In this document: positions 7,114 to 14,227 of the stretch, piece after piece | Numbering within the stretch: position 1 is the stretch's first letter | Layout: each line of letters starts with the position of its first letter | Source: a virus | Length of the DNA: 64,000 nucleotides | Virus record (IMG/VR): IMGVR_UViG_3300023184_000027 | Coordinates: 1-64,000 of that record | Strand: one strand, 5' to 3' | Program-made: the position numbers and the translations under genes | Notes under the pieces: generated by a model | Seen by the model: only the letters and a program-made list of their open reading frames with translations | What the model was told of the DNA's origin: nothing | The model's database searches: none

Positions 7114-7407
7114 TTAAAACATTTTAGCTACAGCGTTAATTTCTTGGGTCTCATTCGTAATTTTATCTCTACGAATATCCATATCGTTAAGTTGTTCCTC
7201 AAGTGAATCATAACCAAATTCATCATTGGTTGGTTTCATTTCCGAAGCGTTGGATTCAACATAATCAATAGCTTGTTCTTTAGTCATACCTTCCAATTCA
7301 GGATAATCTTCAAGGTTTAATTCCACCGGTTCTTTTGTAATTGATGTTTCATAATATTCTCTAGCGAATACTGCAATTGTTTTTGGGTTTTCTGTTTGTT
7401 CTGACAT
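7114..7407 (-). CDS. Small acidic protein with YPxLxG motif
   Basis: The 97 residues contain EPVELNLEDYPELEGMTKEQ followed by DYVESNAS. This aligns with the protein at 345 over the PVEL-(F/Y)P-x-x-x-G-x-T-x-E core, and more weakly with the protein at 5198. It lies between two terminators and is probably expressed alone. Function unknown. Confidence 0.65.
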   Translation of the reverse strand: MSEQTENPKTIAVFAREYYETSITKEPVELNLEDYPELEGMTKEQAIDYVESNASEMKPTNDEFGYDSLEEQLNDMDIRRDKITNETQEINAVAKMF

Positions 7408-7444
7408 AATGTTTAAGTTTTTTTATAAAGATACAAATAAAAAA

Positions 7445-7463
7445 CCCCACTGTCAAGGTGGGG
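7445..7463. terminator. Rho-independent terminator
   Basis: A stem of CCCCAC with GTGGGG and a 7-base loop, downstream of the gene ending at 7472. On the minus strand it is followed by TTTTTTATTTG. Confidence 0.75.
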
Positions 7464-7471
7464 AGTTAAAT

Positions 7472-7777
7472 TTAATGTTTTATTTGTGTTTGTAAAAAAT
7501 AATTTTCTATTCTTTTCATATCTTCTTCCAATCTTTTAATTCTGGTGGATTGTTCCACATCCATAGGCCAAGCGTTATGTCCGTTAGCACTTTCTTCTAT
7601 CGCCACATTGGTTCTGTCTGATTTATCTTTTAACATTTCATAACTATGTTCCAAGTTAGTTAATCTACCACTAACCTCCGAATACGCCCACACAGCCATA
7701 GAAACAGCTATAACAATTTGAATTAACCACTTAATATTTAAGTTTATTTCCGTTGAATCATTTAATTTATTTTCCAT
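7472..7777 (-). CDS. Membrane-anchored coiled-coil protein
   Basis: The 101-residue protein has one membrane segment (about residues 17-33, WLIQIVIAVSMAVWAYS) followed by a long heptad-like helix (RLTNLEHSYEMLKDK, then RIKRLEEDMKRIENYFL). This layout occurs in phage lysis accessory proteins and in tail or membrane anchors, but no specific family is proven. ATATTTAT stands 4 bases before the ATG. Confidence 0.6.
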   Translation of the reverse strand: MENKLNDSTEINLNIKWLIQIVIAVSMAVWAYSEVSGRLTNLEHSYEMLKDKSDRTNVAIEESANGHNAWPMDVEQSTRIKRLEEDMKRIENYFLQTQIKH

Positions 7778-7789
7778 ATATATAAATAT
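7778..7789 (-). promoter_or_regulatory. ATATTTAT box, 4 bases before start codon
   Basis: On the minus strand ATATTTAT (7789-7782), ATAT, then ATG at 7777. Confidence 0.5.
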
Positions 7790-7821
7790 TTGAAAAGTAA
7801 ATAGAATTCACTAAATTTAAA

Positions 7822-8100
7822 TTATTCTGAAATATCTTCAATACCGGCATCAGGAAAATTATCTTGAAGGTATCTCAACATTAAATCATTTGAGTTTCCC
7901 CCAAAGAAATCCTCCAACTCATCTTCCATATCATAACTTGCAAATATAAAACTACTTTTATTTTTCCATCCAAAAACATCCCCGTAACTCTTTAAATTTT
8001 GAAACTCCTTATGTTCGGGGTCATAAATTAAATTTGTTCGGTGATTAATATATTTAACGAACGCATCGTACATTCTACTTTCGGTGATTAGTATTTTCAT
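7822..8100 (-). CDS. Leader-type (MKILITE) small protein
   Basis: The 92-residue protein has leader MKILITESRMYDAFVKYI, a central region with YGDVFGWKNKSSFIFASY and an acidic end (LRYLQDNFPDAGIEDI). The ending is a divergent form of the local W-x-x-x-xF-x-x-x-(V/I)-x-x-I unit. It lies 1 base after the stop of the gene at 8102 and belongs to the three-gene run 8775-7822. Confidence 0.6.
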   Translation of the reverse strand: MKILITESRMYDAFVKYINHRTNLIYDPEHKEFQNLKSYGDVFGWKNKSSFIFASYDMEDELEDFFGGNSNDLMLRYLQDNFPDAGIEDISE

Positions 8101-8101
8101 A

Positions 8102-8425
8102 TTAATAATTTAAATCTGATATATAAAATCGTGAGTTAGTTAATTTGGGTTGGTCAAATTTATCGGCAACATATTCTTTACAAATACTCACCAATTCAGG
8201 GATGGATATACTAAACATATTTTTGACGATACCAAAGTCATCACCATTAAAGTTAATAATTTCAGTTTCTGTATCATAATCAAATGCAACACGACCATCA
8301 CCATTCATATATTCTAATAGAACATGGGGAGCCCTCATACTCATCCTTCGTCTCCCGTGTTTTTCATAACCTTTGAGAACCATATCAAAATATCTAAACA
8401 CAAGTTGTTTTATATTATTCATCAA
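8102..8425 (-). CDS. Small protein of the local paralog group, no leader
   Basis: The 107 residues begin MMNNIKQLVFRYFDMVLKGY, resembling the helix at the start of the proteins at 6218 and 22024. A strand (YDTETEIINFNGDD) matches the SPETEIVFYGGN element of the 6218 protein. It starts inside the stop of the gene at 8422 (ATGA overlap), so the two are translationally coupled. Confidence 0.6.
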   Translation of the reverse strand: MMNNIKQLVFRYFDMVLKGYEKHGRRRMSMRAPHVLLEYMNGDGRVAFDYDTETEIINFNGDDFGIVKNMFSISIPELVSICKEYVADKFDQPKLTNSRFYISDLNY

Positions 8426-8775
8426 GCAAAGTTATTTATGATATAATTTAGCCCAATACCCAAATGTTTAATACCAAGAATATTTAAAAAATCGGATTCC
8501 TCTATTTTACGATTTTGTTTTTCACTTAAAACCAATACACCATATTCTTTTTGAGGTTGGGCATAATAATTATTACCATCAATATGAAACAAATACATTG
8601 GACCAAAATTGTTAAGTAACCATCTAAACTCCTCTCTACCATCAGAGAACAAGTATTGACCTTTAGGTCCTAACTCAATCCAATTTGTAATCACTTCAAT
8701 ATGGTCAGACAAATCATATCCCACCTCCTTGGTAATTAAATCTTTTATTTTATTCTCCGTAATTATAAATTTCAT
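8422..8775 (-). CDS. Leader-type (MKFIITE) small protein
   Basis: The 117 residues begin MKFIITENKIKDLITKEVGY and continue with a beta-rich part (QYLFSDGREEFRWLL, then MYLFHIDGNNYYA). There is no recognised domain. It is the first gene of a coupled run of three. Start by ATG right after ATTAAT; the usual ATATTTAT box is not intact here. Confidence 0.6.
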   Translation of the reverse strand: MKFIITENKIKDLITKEVGYDLSDHIEVITNWIELGPKGQYLFSDGREEFRWLLNNFGPMYLFHIDGNNYYAQPQKEYGVLVLSEKQNRKIEESDFLNILGIKHLGIGLNYIINNFA

Positions 8776-8792
8776 ATTAATAAAAGGGGGGT

Positions 8793-9314
8793 TTAAAATT
8801 TTACTTTTGTTTTGATTGACTCTAAACCTTTACCAATAGCCTCAACCCATTTGTTTTGTCCTTTTAAACTATAGTAGTATTTTCCATTCTCTAACTTATA
8901 ATCATATGACTTATCATTGGTTGTATTTATCTTACTTGTCTGTAATTTACCACTATCTTGTTCCATTACCGATTTAAAACGACCAAGGTCTTTAGTTGTG
9001 ATTTCACCGGCGGAATCATCATGACAATAACCATCCCCTTTCTTACAAACCCAAATTGGAATGTTTTTTTCCTTAAGGTATCTTCCCATAGTATTATTAA
9101 AATCAACATTTGTCCAATTACCATCCAAAGGTAAATTAAGTTTGTAATATTTGTTAAAAAAAGCAGCTAGTTCTTTTGTCTCTTGAGATTTCGGTGAAGA
9201 CAATGCTTGAGGACTTAAAGTTTGCTGTTTTAATGCTTGTTCAGATAACATTTGTTTCTCCAATCTCATATTAGCTTCTTGGATATGTCTGATTTTACTA
9301 AAACTTCTATTCAT
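8793..9314 (-). CDS. Protein with Q-rich leader region, unknown function
   Basis: The 173-residue protein starts MNRSFSKIRHIQEANMRLEK, then has a glutamine/serine-rich linker and a globular part (NKYYKLNLPLDGNWTNVDF to the end). I-Q-E and L-S-E tripeptides occur within the first 25 residues, as in other leader-type proteins. The segment around NWTNVDFNNTMGRYLKEKNI suggests a small helical domain, reminiscent of peptidoglycan-binding-like helices but not clear. Function unknown. Confidence 0.5.
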   Translation of the reverse strand: MNRSFSKIRHIQEANMRLEKQMLSEQALKQQTLSPQALSSPKSQETKELAAFFNKYYKLNLPLDGNWTNVDFNNTMGRYLKEKNIPIWVCKKGDGYCHDDSAGEITTKDLGRFKSVMEQDSGKLQTSKINTTNDKSYDYKLENGKYYYSLKGQNKWVEAIGKGLESIKTKVKF

Positions 9315-9347
9315 AATATTATTTTAATATAAATATATCAACATTCC

Positions 9348-9406
9348 AAAAAAAGGGGGCGGGGGGATTTGAATACGACCGGAGGGAGTTCGGGTTATGT
9401 AATAGG
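9348..9406. repeat. tRNA-like remnant repeat R1
   Basis: This is one of three near-identical copies (R1, R3, R4) of an approximately 60-bp GC-rich element, plus a shortened copy R2. On the minus strand it reads like the 3' half of an initiator-type tRNA-Met: a CAT anticodon, then AACCCGAA, an inserted hairpin, TTCAAAT and a C-rich acceptor strand. The 5' half is missing and the T-stem does not pair, so it cannot be a working tRNA. Confidence 0.5.
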
Positions 9407-9413
9407 CATAAAA

Positions 9414-9438
9414 AAACCCACTCGTTAAAGTGGGGTTT
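9414..9438. terminator. Terminator hairpin
   Basis: A stem formed by AAACCCAC and GTGGG(G)TTT with one bulged G, next to A/T runs. It lies downstream of the 9442-10572 gene. Confidence 0.65.
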
Positions 9439-9441
9439 AAA

Positions 9442-10572
9442 TTATTTTATTTTTTTACTAATAGTGAGGATTTTATCTGTTGGTGAATAAACTGGTGGTT
9501 CAGGACTTTCCCAAGATTCACGACCTTGTATTATTTTATAATTACGGTATATCGGACCATTTGATATTAAAATAAAATCTGACTTATATGATAATTTAGG
9601 TGGTTTAACCCTTTTTGAAAATGGAATATAATACTTATCATCTAATTTATATATTCCCTCATTTTTGGCGTTAACCGGTTGGAAAATAATCCGTTTACCC
9701 TCATCTTCAACAACAACTACTTCAGAATAATCTGTTTTTGTTGAGGGACAAAAATTTTGAACAACTTTTGAATTAGGTAAGAATTTTTTAATATGAGGTT
9801 CATAATTACTTTTTGACATAAAAGTTGGTTTATAACTAATATTTTTGAGTAATGTATTTAAAAATTCACCTTTAAATAATTTATCTTTACTATCGTATAC
9901 CCATTGAACAAAATCATTATGTTCAAAAGTTTTCATTTGTTTAATATATGATTTAATAATTAAACTTATTGGGTCATTTTCAAATATAATGTAATTAAGT
10001 TTTGACCAACTAACACCTTTTTCATTAATAGAATTTGGTAGGGAATAAATATTTAAAAACCCTTCAGTTTTATCACAATACTTTGAATTGTAAACTCCGT
10101 AATTATCACTATAAATTTCTTTCAATGATTTTTCAATAATATTACGAAGGTCTTTACATTGATTGTTATCACAATAACCTTTGTTAGACCTATAAGCTTT
10201 AGAGCGTTCAAAAAATAATCGTTCCGTTTCTTTCTCAGATAACTTACCAATATGTCGTTCAAACTTTTCATCAAAATTAATATTATATTTTCTTCTAATA
10301 TCAGACAAATTCATATAAAAATTTGAATTACCTGATTTTTGAACCAAATCAGCATCAAATATATATTCTTTTCCTGTAGTTATATCAGTGAATATAAACA
10401 CTTCAGTTTCCGGTTTTTTTTCAAATCGTCCGGTTGATTTAAATTGTACCATATGAATACCAAATTGAGGTAATAGATGAGGTTCACTAAATCCATTAAA
10501 ATCAATATCCTGTGTTTGTTCCTCAGTTTCCTTTAATATTCTATACTGTTGTTCTGTTATAATAAATTTCAT
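9442..10572 (-). CDS. Large leader-type (MKFIITE) protein, unknown function
   Basis: The 376-residue protein begins MKFIITEQQYRILKETEE. A beta-rich first domain (VFIFTDITTGKEYIFDADLV) is followed by a helical middle with four clustered cysteines (YCDNNQCKDL and KYCDKTEGF). The second half contains YEPHIKKFLPNSKVVQNFCP, somewhat like the start of Vsr/DUF559-type nuclease folds, but I cannot confirm a nuclease core. The perfect ATATTTAT-N4-ATG geometry and the leader place it with the possible capsid-packaged set. Confidence 0.5.
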   Translation of the reverse strand: MKFIITEQQYRILKETEEQTQDIDFNGFSEPHLLPQFGIHMVQFKSTGRFEKKPETEVFIFTDITTGKEYIFDADLVQKSGNSNFYMNLSDIRRKYNINFDEKFERHIGKLSEKETERLFFERSKAYRSNKGYCDNNQCKDLRNIIEKSLKEIYSDNYGVYNSKYCDKTEGFLNIYSLPNSINEKGVSWSKLNYIIFENDPISLIIKSYIKQMKTFEHNDFVQWVYDSKDKLFKGEFLNTLLKNISYKPTFMSKSNYEPHIKKFLPNSKVVQNFCPSTKTDYSEVVVVEDEGKRIIFQPVNAKNEGIYKLDDKYYIPFSKRVKPPKLSYKSDFILISNGPIYRNYKIIQGRESWESPEPPVYSPTDKILTISKKIK

Positions 10573-10584
10573 ATTAATAAATAT
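10573..10584 (-). promoter_or_regulatory. ATATTTAT box, 4 bases before start codon
   Basis: On the minus strand ATATTTAT (10584-10577), TAAT, then ATG at 10572. Confidence 0.5.
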
Positions 10585-10594
10585 ACCATCATTC

Positions 10595-10622
10595 CAAAAA
10601 AGGGGGAGTTCGGTTTATGTGA
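10595..10622. repeat. Shortened tRNA-like remnant R2
   Basis: AAAAAAGGGGG is followed directly by AGTTCGGTTTATGT. This is the R1 sequence with the middle (hairpin arm and T-loop part) deleted between G runs. The 20 bases upstream also match R1 (ATTCCAAAAAA). Confidence 0.45.
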
Positions 10623-10626
10623 TGAG

Positions 10627-11382
10627 TTAAAACTGAAGGGGTAATCCACTACGATTTCGTGGGTACATTATTTGTTTATATTGGGGTAAATTTAATAATA
10701 ACACATCATTTAAACCATTTATTAACACTTCTTTCATAAATCTATCCCTAAATTCTTCAGTCCTTCCACATAAATGAACAAACACCCCATTCTGAATAGG
10801 ATAAAATTGTTCGGTGCAATTAAGAATATACGGGTCGTGTATAACTATTCTATCTAAATTTTCCGGTATAATTTTCTCAACCATCACTTTTTGTTCATAT
10901 GGGAATTTCTTCCATATCTCATCATCCCGTAATTCCCAAATATCCGACTCAATTTTAATTGCCTCACGACTTACAAATTTTACACCGGTATTCACTTTAT
11001 TTTCGGTTTCTATATCATACTTAAAATCCCATACTCTATGATTGACCTCATTAGGTTTTTCATAAAATAAATGGTATAGTATATTTGTGTCCGATAAGTC
11101 AATAACCGATTCTAACCTAACCTCCATACGATTTACAAAAACATCGGTATCCAACCAAACATACCAGGACGCATTCGGAAATCTTAAAGAGGCTCGTTTT
11201 AAGATTTCACATCTTCTATAATGTAGATGATGAACATCTTTATCAATGGGTTCAACCTCATCATAATAAAAATCATAATTATGTAGGGAACAATAATACT
11301 CAATGGTTTTTTTGGTATTTACCGCAAACTTAACATCCAACGGCCAATGACCGCTAACCAACACAATATCCGATTCTTTCAT
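10627..11382 (-). CDS. Glycosyltransferase-like protein with WLDTDVF motif
   Basis: From the ATG at 11382 the protein has 251 residues. Its core is YVWLDTDVFVN, a DxD-type metal site, followed later by NTGVKFVSREA and an aspartate/histidine-rich end. This is the layout of GT34/GMA12-like and related GT-A transferases. The frame stays open upstream for 38 more codons, but ATATTTAT lies exactly 4 bases before the internal ATG and the extension is low-complexity, so I prefer 11382. The acceptor is unknown. Confidence 0.7.
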   Translation of the reverse strand: MKESDIVLVSGHWPLDVKFAVNTKKTIEYYCSLHNYDFYYDEVEPIDKDVHHLHYRRCEILKRASLRFPNASWYVWLDTDVFVNRMEVRLESVIDLSDTNILYHLFYEKPNEVNHRVWDFKYDIETENKVNTGVKFVSREAIKIESDIWELRDDEIWKKFPYEQKVMVEKIIPENLDRIVIHDPYILNCTEQFYPIQNGVFVHLCGRTEEFRDRFMKEVLINGLNDVLLLNLPQYKQIMYPRNRSGLPLQF

Positions 11383-11394
11383 GTAAATAAATAT
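11383..11394 (-). promoter_or_regulatory. ATATTTAT box, 4 bases before start codon
   Basis: On the minus strand ATATTTAT (11394-11387), TTAC, then ATG at 11382. It supports the shorter start of the glycosyltransferase. Confidence 0.5.
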
Positions 11395-11451
11395 ACATTG
11401 CCAATAAAAAAGGGTCGGTGTGGTATAACACAAATAAAAATTCCCCAGAGT

Positions 11452-11483
11452 ATTGACTGGGAAAATTAAGTTTACTATCTTTG
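11452..11483 (+). promoter_or_regulatory. Bacteroidetes-type promoter
   Basis: ATTG (imperfect TTTG), 20 bp, TATCTTTG (11476-11483), 19 bases before the ATG at 11503. Confidence 0.65.
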
Positions 11484-11502
11484 TAGTATAAAACAATTAA
11501 AT

Positions 11503-11934
11503 ATGGAAAAGATTAAAAAATTATTAAACGAACATTACGATGAATTCATGGATTTGGTAGATTTATTTTACGATGAAAAATATCCATCAAAGAAACCAAA
11601 GACCATATGTTTTTTGACCGTATTGGGAAAAAAATATGACAGCAAAGTATTTGCAAACAACTACAGGGAGTTTTTACACGACCTATCAACAATGGTGGGA
11701 GGGAAAGTATTTAAACATGTATTAGGAAATTATGTGAAATTTATTCCAAATGAATTCTCTAAATCAATACTTAAAAAAAATCAATACGACAACATTAACA
11801 ATGTGTTCTATGTGTCAACCTATACAGACACCGAAAGAAAAATAAATCATGTAAAAGATTTATGTGAATTCTTAGATATTAAAATAGAATTGGAATATCC
11901 AAAACCTCATCATACAGAGATGGAAGTTGTATAA
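11503..11934 (+). CDS. Unknown protein from a host-type promoter
   Basis: The 143 residues are mostly helical and basic/acidic mixed (MEKIKKLLNEHYDEFMDLVDLF), with a middle beta element (KTICFLTVLGKKYDSKVFA). It has no leader. It is transcribed opposite to its neighbours from its own promoter and ends at its own terminator. Being a stand-alone host-promoter gene suggests early expression. The family is not recognised. Confidence 0.6.
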   Translation: MEKIKKLLNEHYDEFMDLVDLFYDEKYPSKKPKTICFLTVLGKKYDSKVFANNYREFLHDLSTMVGGKVFKHVLGNYVKFIPNEFSKSILKKNQYDNINNVFYVSTYTDTERKINHVKDLCEFLDIKIELEYPKPHHTEMEVV

Positions 11935-11938
11935 TAAT

Positions 11939-11960
11939 AAACCCCCTTAATTGGGGGTTT
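11939..11960 (+). terminator. Rho-independent terminator
   Basis: A perfect 8-bp stem (AAACCCCC with GGGGGTTT), a 6-base loop and TATTTTAT downstream, 4 bases after the stop of the 11503 gene. Confidence 0.85.
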
Positions 11961-11972
11961 TATTTTATACTT

Positions 11973-12033
11973 AAAAAGGGGGCGGGGGGATTTGAACACG
12001 ACCGAAGGGAGTTCGGGTCCGGAGAGATTCGAA
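11973..12033. repeat. tRNA-like remnant repeat R3
   Basis: This copy directly abuts the stop codon of the GIY-YIG endonuclease gene. Besides the shared element it carries GGTCCGGAGAGATTCGAA, which on the minus strand reads TTCGAATCTCTCCGGACC, the T-loop and acceptor end of a second tRNA. Its hairpin arm (CCGAA-GGGAG-TTCGG) pairs fully, while R1 and R4 have CCGGA with a G-U pair. Confidence 0.5.
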
Positions 12034-13548
12034 TTATTTTGGAAAAAACTCATCAATATACCCTAATCTTATTGCACTACCATGACCACCCGGATATTTT
12101 TTAGCAAACTCTGTTCTATTCCTACATTCGGCCGCCTTTTCTTTTATTAATTCATATGACCAAGATATTCTTGGGGTAAAAAATTCATTCATAACACCAT
12201 TTTTATTTAACCAATGAAAAGCTCCAAAATACTTTTTTTGTAATTCTGATTTACCTTTACATTCTAACAATTTTTCTTTAACTAACTCAAATGTCCATTC
12301 ATTATACATTATTCTTGATTTCGTCATATCCGAAATTAATTCTTCCCACCATCCATTTTGAATAGCAATAGTTTTAGCGGATTTTGAAATTTTTTCAATG
12401 TATTCTTCTCTAGTTTTACATCCTTCCTTCATTTTTATAAAATACCTGTAAGGATATTTTGGTTTACGAGTACCACCTAACGAACCTGCACCATTTTTAT
12501 TTAATAACACATAACCCATATCACGATATTTTTCCATCCACATTGCCTCACTAATTATAGAATCTTCTTCTTTGAGAATAGGTGTTAAAATTTTAAATTC
12601 CGGAAACATATTCACCTCATTAATTTTTCGGAAAACCGGTGATTTACCACGAGAACCATAGAAATGTGATTTCTTTCTCTGTTCAATCTTACAAGTTAAC
12701 CCAACATAGGCAAATTTTGGGGTTGTATTATTAAATTCACAAACATAAATAACTCTTTCTTTAAGAGTCAATTGTCTTTCCATACGGTCAAGTAAATTAT
12801 TCCATTTATTTTTACGAATTATACCAGCAAGGGTTTTATAATCGTTCTCAAAATCCATAAGAACCGAATAGTTTTTAGTTATTTCTTCACATTTTTCATA
12901 AGTCCAATAACCTTTTGGTTTGGATAAATATTCCATATGTTCTATACAATGTAACCGAAATTCTTTATCCTCAACACTCTCGGATAAGTGACTAAAACTA
13001 TTAAATACCGAAGGTTCGTTTAGTCTCCAATCTCTTTGATTTTCATATTTTAATGCTGATTCAAATATTTCTTCTTTTGTATGTCGTTTTTTTCGTTTTT
13101 TTCGCTCAATATGTGAACAAACTTCATCAAGAATACCTTTTCTTATTGCAGAATTGTAATGACCTGAACTATTTTTGGAAAATTCGGTTCTATTATTATA
13201 TTTTAACGCTTCAGTTCTGATTTCATCATCCTCAATTATTTTTGATTTATTTCTGACTAAATGAAGAGTTAATTCATCATACCAACCATTCTTACATATA
13301 GTACTTAATAAAGTAGTACCTTGTAATTCAGATATATTAGTTAATTTAGAAATTTCTTCTTTACATTTCTCGTATGTCCATTTTGGATTTGTTATTGAGT
13401 AAGGCATTTCCCAATGAGATAATAAATCAAACCATTTATTTTTTCTTATAGTTTCAATGGCTGACCGGTCAGTTTGAATAAATTCACTATAACTATTGTA
13501 TTTAGAAACTTCTTCTTTACATTTTTCATACGTTAATTTTCTTCTCAC
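12034..13548 (-). CDS. GIY-YIG homing endonuclease with flanking DNA-binding-type repeats
   Basis: The 504-residue protein has a GIY-YIG nuclease core at about residues 265-360: VIYVCEF, AYVGLT, an arginine near residue 291, a glutamate in SEAMWMEKY and an asparagine in LLNKNG. About five repeats before it and three after follow the pattern W(T/S)YE-x4-E-x4-C-x5-(T/S)EF-x-K, ending A(I)RKxG-x-xDE. They resemble small helical DNA-recognition modules. It starts with GTG at 13548. R3 touches its 3' end and R4 lies 70 bp from its 5' end, so the gene sits between copies of the tRNA-like repeat. This is a mobile, selfish gene. Confidence 0.8.
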   Translation of the reverse strand: MRRKLTYEKCKEEVSKYNSYSEFIQTDRSAIETIRKNKWFDLLSHWEMPYSITNPKWTYEKCKEEISKLTNISELQGTTLLSTICKNGWYDELTLHLVRNKSKIIEDDEIRTEALKYNNRTEFSKNSSGHYNSAIRKGILDEVCSHIERKKRKKRHTKEEIFESALKYENQRDWRLNEPSVFNSFSHLSESVEDKEFRLHCIEHMEYLSKPKGYWTYEKCEEITKNYSVLMDFENDYKTLAGIIRKNKWNNLLDRMERQLTLKERVIYVCEFNNTTPKFAYVGLTCKIEQRKKSHFYGSRGKSPVFRKINEVNMFPEFKILTPILKEEDSIISEAMWMEKYRDMGYVLLNKNGAGSLGGTRKPKYPYRYFIKMKEGCKTREEYIEKISKSAKTIAIQNGWWEELISDMTKSRIMYNEWTFELVKEKLLECKGKSELQKKYFGAFHWLNKNGVMNEFFTPRISWSYELIKEKAAECRNRTEFAKKYPGGHGSAIRLGYIDEFFPK

Positions 13549-13568
13549 ACTTATTTCTTTAATAATGA

Positions 13569-13599
13569 CAAAGATAATACAATTTATTTAATTACCAAA
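13569..13599 (-). promoter_or_regulatory. Bacteroidetes-type promoter
   Basis: On the minus strand TTTG (13599-13596), 19 bp, TATCTTTG (13576-13569), 20 bases before the GTG start at 13548. Confidence 0.7.
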
Positions 13600-13617
13600 T
13601 TTATTTTATTTTTTTTC

Positions 13618-13680
13618 AAAAAAAAGGGGGCGGGGGGATTGAAACACGACCGGAGGGAGTTCGGGTTATGTAATAGACAC
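13618..13680. repeat. tRNA-like remnant repeat R4
   Basis: This copy nearly matches R1 over about 60 bp, including AGTTCGGGTTATGTAATAG. It lies between the promoters of two divergent endonuclease genes. Confidence 0.5.
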
Positions 13681-13681
13681 A

Positions 13682-13713
13682 TTTGATTCCCCCAATCTTA
13701 TTCACTATATTTA
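13682..13713 (+). promoter_or_regulatory. Bacteroidetes-type promoter, leaderless geometry
   Basis: TTTG (13682-13685), 20 bp, TATATTTA (13706-13713), then 4 bases to the ATG at 13718. Confidence 0.75.
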
Positions 13714-13717
13714 ACCC

Positions 13718-14203
13718 ATGAACTTATACGAACAATACTTACAAGCGTCAAAAACAAAAGATTTAGATGAACAAGAAAAAGTCATCATTAACCTTATGAA
13801 AGAATACCGAAAAATTATACCCTCTTTTTTTAATAGAGCAGCAACTCGTTTTGGACCTCATAAAGTATATGTGGTACATATGACAGTGGATGGGGTGGAT
13901 ATGGTTAAAGTTGGTTATACCAAAAATTCCATTAAAGATAGATACAAAGAAAAAAGATGGAAGGATTACGGCAAAATAGAAATCATCAAAATATATAGAC
14001 AAGAAATTCTTCAAGGATTAGGTGCGTTTAATTTTGAAAATGAACTTAAATCACAATGCTTGGAATATTTAATAAATTCAAATTTGGAACAACCGGGTAA
14101 AGGAGAGTTTATGGATTTCAAACATTTAGATATGGTTCTAAACCTATATGATAGTTTAATACCACAATATGAAAATGTAATAGGTCTTAAACGAACAAAT
14201 TAA
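13718..14203 (+). CDS. T5orf172-like GIY-YIG nuclease domain protein
   Basis: The 161-residue protein contains KVYVVHMTVDGVDMVKVGYT followed by KNSIKDRYKEKRW, about residues 50-85. This is the V-Y, then K-V-G-x-T and R pattern of the T5orf172/MUG113 branch of GIY-YIG nucleases. A glutamate in FENELKSQ is a likely catalytic residue. It is transcribed away from the larger GIY-YIG gene and ends at a terminator shared with the HNH gene. It is probably a small mobile endonuclease. Confidence 0.7.
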   Translation: MNLYEQYLQASKTKDLDEQEKVIINLMKEYRKIIPSFFNRAATRFGPHKVYVVHMTVDGVDMVKVGYTKNSIKDRYKEKRWKDYGKIEIIKIYRQEILQGLGAFNFENELKSQCLEYLINSNLEQPGKGEFMDFKHLDMVLNLYDSLIPQYENVIGLKRTN

Positions 14204-14207
14204 AAAA

Positions 14208-14227
14208 CCCCACTAATTGAAGTGGGG
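14208..14227. terminator. Bidirectional terminator
   Basis: A perfect 7-bp stem (CCCCACT with AGTGGGG) and 6-base loop lie between convergent genes. The hairpin covers the last codons of the HNH gene. Confidence 0.8.

Noticed and set aside
9348-9406. A functional tRNA gene
   Set aside because: The 5' half, the D-arm and a pairing T-stem are missing; only a 3'-half-like remnant is visible.
10627-11496. Longer start of the glycosyltransferase at 11496
   Set aside because: The extra 38 codons are low-complexity and include a promoter-like box placed exactly 4 bases before the internal ATG.
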